Below, one piece after another: positions 15,692 through 18,653 of a DNA stretch of 18,653 nucleotides (positions are counted from its first letter, which is position 1; the number at the start of each line of letters is the position of its first letter). A program made the translations under genes and the position numbers. The notes under the pieces were generated by a model. That model searched no databases. It was given only the letters and a program-made list of their open reading frames with translations, and had not been told where the DNA came from. Origin of the DNA: JAZSQT01 sp045538075 (GTDB taxonomy: Bacteria > Chrysiogenota > Deferribacteres > Deferribacterales > Mucispirillaceae); NCBI GenBank assembly GCA_045538075.1, contig JAZSQT010000159.1:1-18653 (forward strand). Reading direction: 5' to 3'.

Positions 15692-17353
15692 TTATTCAAA
15701 TATCATTTCTTCAAGGTAACTTCTATCTAATGGATCGCCTACACCAAGTTTGCCATATTCGTTATTTTCGCCAAAATTATAAATTTTATTATCATTACCG
15801 ATATAAAAAGTAGAATAACTATCACCATGAGCACCATAATCACTAATATCTTTAATTAAAGGTCCATCGACTTTCTTTGCAGTATTTTCGCCATTAATAG
15901 TGTCATACCAATATACAGAACCATTTTCTAAATTGAATGTAACAAGATAATGGTAATAATAACCCTCTTTTATTAGATTGCTATTTTCAACGCCTTGTAA
16001 TTCCGTTAAGTTCTTAGTATCAGATGAATAATAATATATTTTATTATCAATACCTTGATAAATATTACTACTTCCTATACTTTTAATCTTATTACCACTT
16101 GGAGTTATATTTTGAAAAGATGATGATGAATAATGAGAATGATATAACTGTCCAGTTTCAGTTATTATATAGTCATCATCTGCCTCTTTAACTTTATCTC
16201 CACCTAAATTAACTTGTATAAAATTTTGTATAGTAACCTTATCATGAGTACTACGATAAGTTTCATTTGAATAGTAATTACCTAATGTTGTTATAACATA
16301 ATAATAATCTAAATATTTAACACTTTCGTTACTACCAAGAACTATTTGTTGAGGATAGCCATTACTATCTATTTGATATAATTTATCATCAGTATTTGTC
16401 ATTAAAAAATAATATACTTCCTTTAATGTTTTACCACCAAAATTAATTTCAGTATTAGTGCCAGTAGATATATCGTATCTATATGTTTTTGTCCCATTGT
16501 AAATATAATTATGTTTATCACTGTTATAAGTTGCGCTATAAAAAGTAGTATATACAACAGAATTATCACCATCAATTATATATGGAACTAAAAACATTGA
16601 ATTATCAGTTACAATACTTTTTGGAGCTTCACCTACTTTCCAGATATATATTTCTTTCTGACTTCTTAGTGAAAAATATGATGTATTATAATCTAAAGAA
16701 ACGTAATCACCAGACACTTTTAAACTTGATACTTTTTCTGGTTTACCTACAACGTCATCTAAACTAGAAAATATTTTTATCGTTCCTGTTGTTGAACTGT
16801 ATTGGTTGTTACCTGTAAAATATATATCGCCAGATTTAGTAGTAATTATTGCGTTTCCTGTTCCTGATACAGAATCAACACCCAAAATACTTTCATTTGG
16901 TATTACTATTTCTGTTGCTTCTGATATAATACCATCTTCTAAACCAAAGAAATTATTTGTAATATTACCCCAAACATATAATTTTCCGTCTGTAGTAATA
17001 GCATAAAACACATTACTATCAGACGCATAAACAATATCATCAAATACTTTAACTAATTTATCTTTAAGTGCTGGTATAAGTTTTGGATTATATTTATTTT
17101 TTTCAGCATTATAGCCTAAATATTGTTTATCGCCCCAGCTATAAAGTTTTCCGTCAGTTTTAAGCAAGAAATAATTATTGCCATAAGTATGAAAATCATG
17201 TTCAGATAGGTTAGTGATTTCTGAATAACCTGGTATTGGTGGAAAACCACTTGGACTGCCACCATTTGAAATGCCACCACTTGAATTGCTACCACTTGAA
17301 CCACAACTAACTAAAAAAATGGTTATAAATAAAGATAACAAAACTTTTTTCAT
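15692..17353 (-). CDS. RCC1-like repeat lipoprotein
   Basis: The 553-residue exported lipoprotein has signal peptide MKKVLLSLF... and lipobox LVS|C (Cys17). A Gly/Ser/Asn-rich linker (about 18-36) would tether the rest away from the membrane. The body carries loose repeats resembling RCC1 blades: TDGKLYSWG, TDGKLYVWGN, KSGDIYFTGN and, near the C-terminus, NKIYNFGENNEYGKLGVGD. This suggests a beta-propeller, known in other proteins for protein-protein contacts. Middle repeats are very degenerate and Tyr/Asn-rich. No catalytic motif is seen. AAGGGGAA lies about 7 nt before ATG 17353. It appears to be a single-gene unit with its own promoter containing a TA tract, and it ends at a bidirectional terminator. 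Confidence 0.8.
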   Translation of the reverse strand: MKKVLLSLFITIFLVSCGSSGSNSSGGISNGGSPSGFPPIPGYSEITNLSEHDFHTYGNNYFLLKTDGKLYSWGDKQYLGYNAEKNKYNPKLIPALKDKLVKVFDDIVYASDSNVFYAITTDGKLYVWGNITNNFFGLEDGIISEATEIVIPNESILGVDSVSGTGNAIITTKSGDIYFTGNNQYSSTTGTIKIFSSLDDVVGKPEKVSSLKVSGDYVSLDYNTSYFSLRSQKEIYIWKVGEAPKSIVTDNSMFLVPYIIDGDNSVVYTTFYSATYNSDKHNYIYNGTKTYRYDISTGTNTEINFGGKTLKEVYYFLMTNTDDKLYQIDSNGYPQQIVLGSNESVKYLDYYYVITTLGNYYSNETYRSTHDKVTIQNFIQVNLGGDKVKEADDDYIITETGQLYHSHYSSSSFQNITPSGNKIKSIGSSNIYQGIDNKIYYYSSDTKNLTELQGVENSNLIKEGYYYHYLVTFNLENGSVYWYDTINGENTAKKVDGPLIKDISDYGAHGDSYSTFYIGNDNKIYNFGENNEYGKLGVGDPLDRSYLEEMIFE

Positions 17354-17393
17354 CTAATTCCCCTTTTTACGAAAAAATGTATCAATAAAACCC

Positions 17394-17422
17394 ACTATAA
17401 TATATATATATATATATTACAA
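17394..17422 (-). promoter_or_regulatory. Promoter with a TA-repeat spacer, candidate phase-variable promoter
   Basis: On the minus strand, -35 TTGTAA (17422-17417, 4 of 6) is followed by exactly 17 nt of alternating TA (17416-17400) and -10 TATAGT (17399-17394, 5 of 6). Predicted transcription start is near 17387, about 33 nt before the lipoprotein ATG. The uninterrupted AT tract is 18 nt (17400-17417). Gain or loss of one unit would change the spacer to 19 or 15 nt and weaken the promoter. Confidence 0.55.
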
Positions 17423-17470
17423 GGGTTTTTAAATAAGATTTGTAAATGGTAAATTTTAAAAATTATTACA

Positions 17471-17549
17471 ATATTACTTCGTCCTTTCACTCTTTGTAAT
17501 GACGAGAAAATAGTCACTAGCGAGACGATTTTAATCGTCGTGGCAATCT
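17471..17549 (+). repeat. 79-bp palindromic element, copy in tandem unit A
   Basis: Same element as at 18119-18197 with decayed ends (ATATTAC...GGCAATCT). The centre GTAATGACGAG...CACTAGCGAGACGATT..AATCGTCGTGG is identical between copies. It contains GACGATT/AATCGTC. Confidence 0.7.
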
Positions 17550-18032
17550 ATATATTATACAAAAAATTTCGTCCTAAAATTTTTTGTTAACCGTTTCGCA
17601 GAAGTAAATTCTGCTCCACTTACGAAAAAACATTTGTTTTTTCGGTGCAATTTCTGTCCTGAAATTGTTACATTTTGGTAAAAATTTCGTCCTAATATTT
17701 TTATATATCCATAATCTTAAATCTTGAAACAATAAATAAATATAAATTTTTAAATAAATACGAAAGGACAACAATATACATAAAGAATACAATTTTTGAA
17801 CTTGAGAAGTAATGACATATATTTATTCAATGTTTTTTGGGAGCTCTGGGTGAAACCCAGAACGAAGTGAGTTGGTTGACAGAAAACATTTGCATTATTA
17901 GTAGCAAATGTTTCTGAACCGAGCTTGCTCTAAAACGTGGCGATTAATAAAACGCCACCCGTTTTTGCGACCTTATTGAATGAATATATGGAATGCTTTT
18001 ACTTCTGGAGAAAAAATTGTGTTCTTTAGGGA
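17473..18032 (+). repeat. Tandem complex repeat, unit A (560 bp)
   Basis: This unit aligns with 18121-18633 almost end to end, at a constant offset of 648 nt that falls to 601 after a 47-nt insertion in this copy. In order it contains the palindromic element, an AATTTCGTCCTAAA unit (17560-17596), hairpin CGAAAAAAC-ATTT-GTTTTTTCG (17623-17644), hairpin CAATTTC-TGTCCT-GAAATTG (17648-17667) and the long nested inverted structure (17781-18028). I find no credible gene in it: the open frames present are low-complexity, lack ribosome binding sites and read through hairpins. Confidence 0.9.
17781..18028 (+). other. Long nested inverted structure, copy A (248 bp)
   Basis: Three stacked arm pairs face each other: 17781-17797 with 18012-18028 (17 bp, one wobble), 17805-17812 with 17999-18006 (8 bp), and 17816-17831 with 17975-17990 (16 bp, one wobble). 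Inside are hairpins 17846-17860 (CTGGGT-GAA-ACCCAG), 17884-17913 (10-bp stem, 10-nt loop), 17921-17930 (GAGC-TT-GCTC) and 17937-17958 (GTGGCG stem, 10-nt loop). It could be a MITE-like element with long terminal inverted arms or a structured RNA; the sequence does not decide. Confidence 0.65.
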
Positions 18033-18079
18033 GAATTACTTTTAAATAATCTTTACACCGAAAAGAGTTATTGAATATC

Positions 18080-18116
18080 AAAAAAATTAGTCCTAAAATT
18101 TTTATTAACCGTTTTT
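18080..18116 (+). repeat. Sub-repeat between the two tandem units
   Basis: It resembles 17560-17596 and 18208-18244 (TCCTAAAATTTTT, then TTAACCGTTT). It directly precedes the palindromic element at 18119, as the worn copy at 141-177 precedes 181. The rest of 18033-18120 shows nothing further. Confidence 0.6.
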
Positions 18117-18118
18117 CT

Positions 18119-18197
18119 GGATTACTTCGTCGTTTTACTTCTCGTAATGACGAGAAAATAGTCACTAGCGAGACGATTTTAATCGTCGTGGCAATCC
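18119..18197 (+). repeat. 79-bp palindromic element, best-preserved copy
   Basis: It begins GGATTAC and ends GGCAATCC, which are imperfect inverted ends, and has CTCGTAATGACGAG in its first half. Short GGATTGC...GCAATCC palindromes are common dispersed repeats in many bacterial genomes. A truncated copy starts at 181. It is flanked on both sides by the AATTTCGTCCTAAA-type unit. Confidence 0.7.
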
Positions 18198-18633
18198 ATA
18201 TATTATACAAAAAATTTCGTCCTAAAATTTTTTGTTAACCGTTTCGCAGAAGTAAATTCTGCTCCACTTACGAAAAAACATTTGTTTTTTCGGTGCAATT
18301 TCTGTCCTGAAATTGTTACATTTTGGTTAAAATTTCGTCTTAATATTTTTATATATCCATAATCTTAAATCTTAAAACAATAAATAAATATGAAATTTTT
18401 AAATAAATACGAAAGGACAACAATATACATAAAGAATACAATTTTTGAACTCAGAAGTAATGACATATATTTATTCAATGTTTTTTGGGAGCTTTGGGTG
18501 AAACCCCGAGCGAAGCGAGTTGGTTGACAGAAAACGAGTGGGATAAATAATGCCCACTCCCGTTTTTGCGACCTTATTGAATAAATATATGGAATGCTTT
18601 TACTTCTGGAGAAAAAATTGTGTTCTTTAGGGA
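18121..18633 (+). repeat. Tandem complex repeat, unit B (513 bp)
   Basis: Second copy of the unit at 17473-18032 in direct orientation, 88 nt downstream. It carries the same hairpins at 18271-18292 and 18296-18315. It lacks 47 nt found in unit A, namely one extra hairpin module. The last 20 nt of the window after it are not repeated here. Confidence 0.9.
18430..18629 (+). other. Long nested inverted structure, copy B (200 bp)
   Basis: Arm pairs are 18430-18446 with 18613-18629 (17 bp, one wobble), 18452-18460 with 18600-18608 (CAGAAGTAA/TTACTTCTG, 9 bp) and 18464-18479 with 18576-18591 (16 bp, perfect). The inner hairpin is GAGTGGG (18536-18542), a 10-nt loop, CCCACTC (18553-18559), flanked by AAAAC and CCGTTTTTGCGACC as in copy A. 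GTTTTTTG near 18479 can pair with CAGAAAAC near 18528, competing with the right-hand GTTTTT. Confidence 0.65.
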
Positions 18634-18653
18634 AGTTGATATTGAAATAACCT

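Noticed and set aside
17574..17792. 72-residue minus-strand open frame in tandem unit A
   Set aside because: It is low complexity, reads through two hairpins, lacks a ribosome binding site and is not kept as a gene in unit B.
17944..18210. 88-residue minus-strand open frame across the junction of the tandem units
   Set aside because: It covers repeat sequence and palindromes, with no homology I recognise and no ribosome binding site.
17781..18629. Integron attC sites
   Set aside because: Inverted arms are present, but I see no consistent GTTRRRY/RYYYAAC core pair, no cassette genes and no integrase.
17473..18633. CRISPR array
   Set aside because: There are only two units, each over 500 bp, with no regular short repeat and spacer pattern and no cas genes.

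Overview
The window is low-GC bacterial DNA. Three things suggest a Gram-negative anaerobe or microaerobe with some respiratory metabolism: lipoprotein signals with classic lipoboxes, a periplasmic c-type cytochrome, and hydrogenase-maturation genes. The mix of a type III glutamine synthetase, a TrpXYZ-like ABC importer, HypCDE and a mini cytochrome c, at this base composition, would fit a host-associated Deferribacterota-like organism such as the Mucispirillum lineage. That placement is an inference and no marker in the window proves it. Ribosome binding sites are mostly strong (AAGGAG or GGAG, 6-10 nt from the start). At least two genes start with TTG.

Layout. (1) 1-305 is non-coding, with a worn fragment of the repeat family seen at the right end and a terminator. 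(2) 306-4678, minus strand, is a tight five-gene operon: two paralogous substrate-binding lipoproteins, a permease, an ATPase (TrpXYZ-like importer), and a LysE/ArgO-type exporter with a His/Asp tail. (3) 4855-8452, plus strand, is divergent from it: rhomboid protease, hypC, hypD, hypE, a mini cytochrome c overlapping the end of hypE, and hisI, closed by a terminator. (4) 8476-11291, minus strand, holds a small exported protein of unknown function and glnN. (5) carB is divergent from glnN across a 234-bp region, and a ZIP metal transporter follows a strong terminator. (6) 15692-17353, minus strand, is an RCC1-like repeat lipoprotein. (7) 17354-18653 has no gene. It holds a promoter whose whole spacer is a TA dinucleotide tract, then two tandem copies (560 and 513 bp) of a complex repeat.

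Functionally, glnN and carB share glutamine metabolism, HypCDE build and deliver the Fe(CN)2CO ligands of [NiFe] hydrogenase, and the first operon moves amino acids or related small molecules.

The two most unusual signals are both at the right end. The lipoprotein promoter has the layout of a phase-variable promoter: TTGTAA, 17 nt of pure TA repeat, TATAGT. The tandem repeat folds on paper into a long nested inverted structure. Its inner hairpin keeps the same flanks and a 10-nt loop in both copies but has a completely different, still fully paired, stem.
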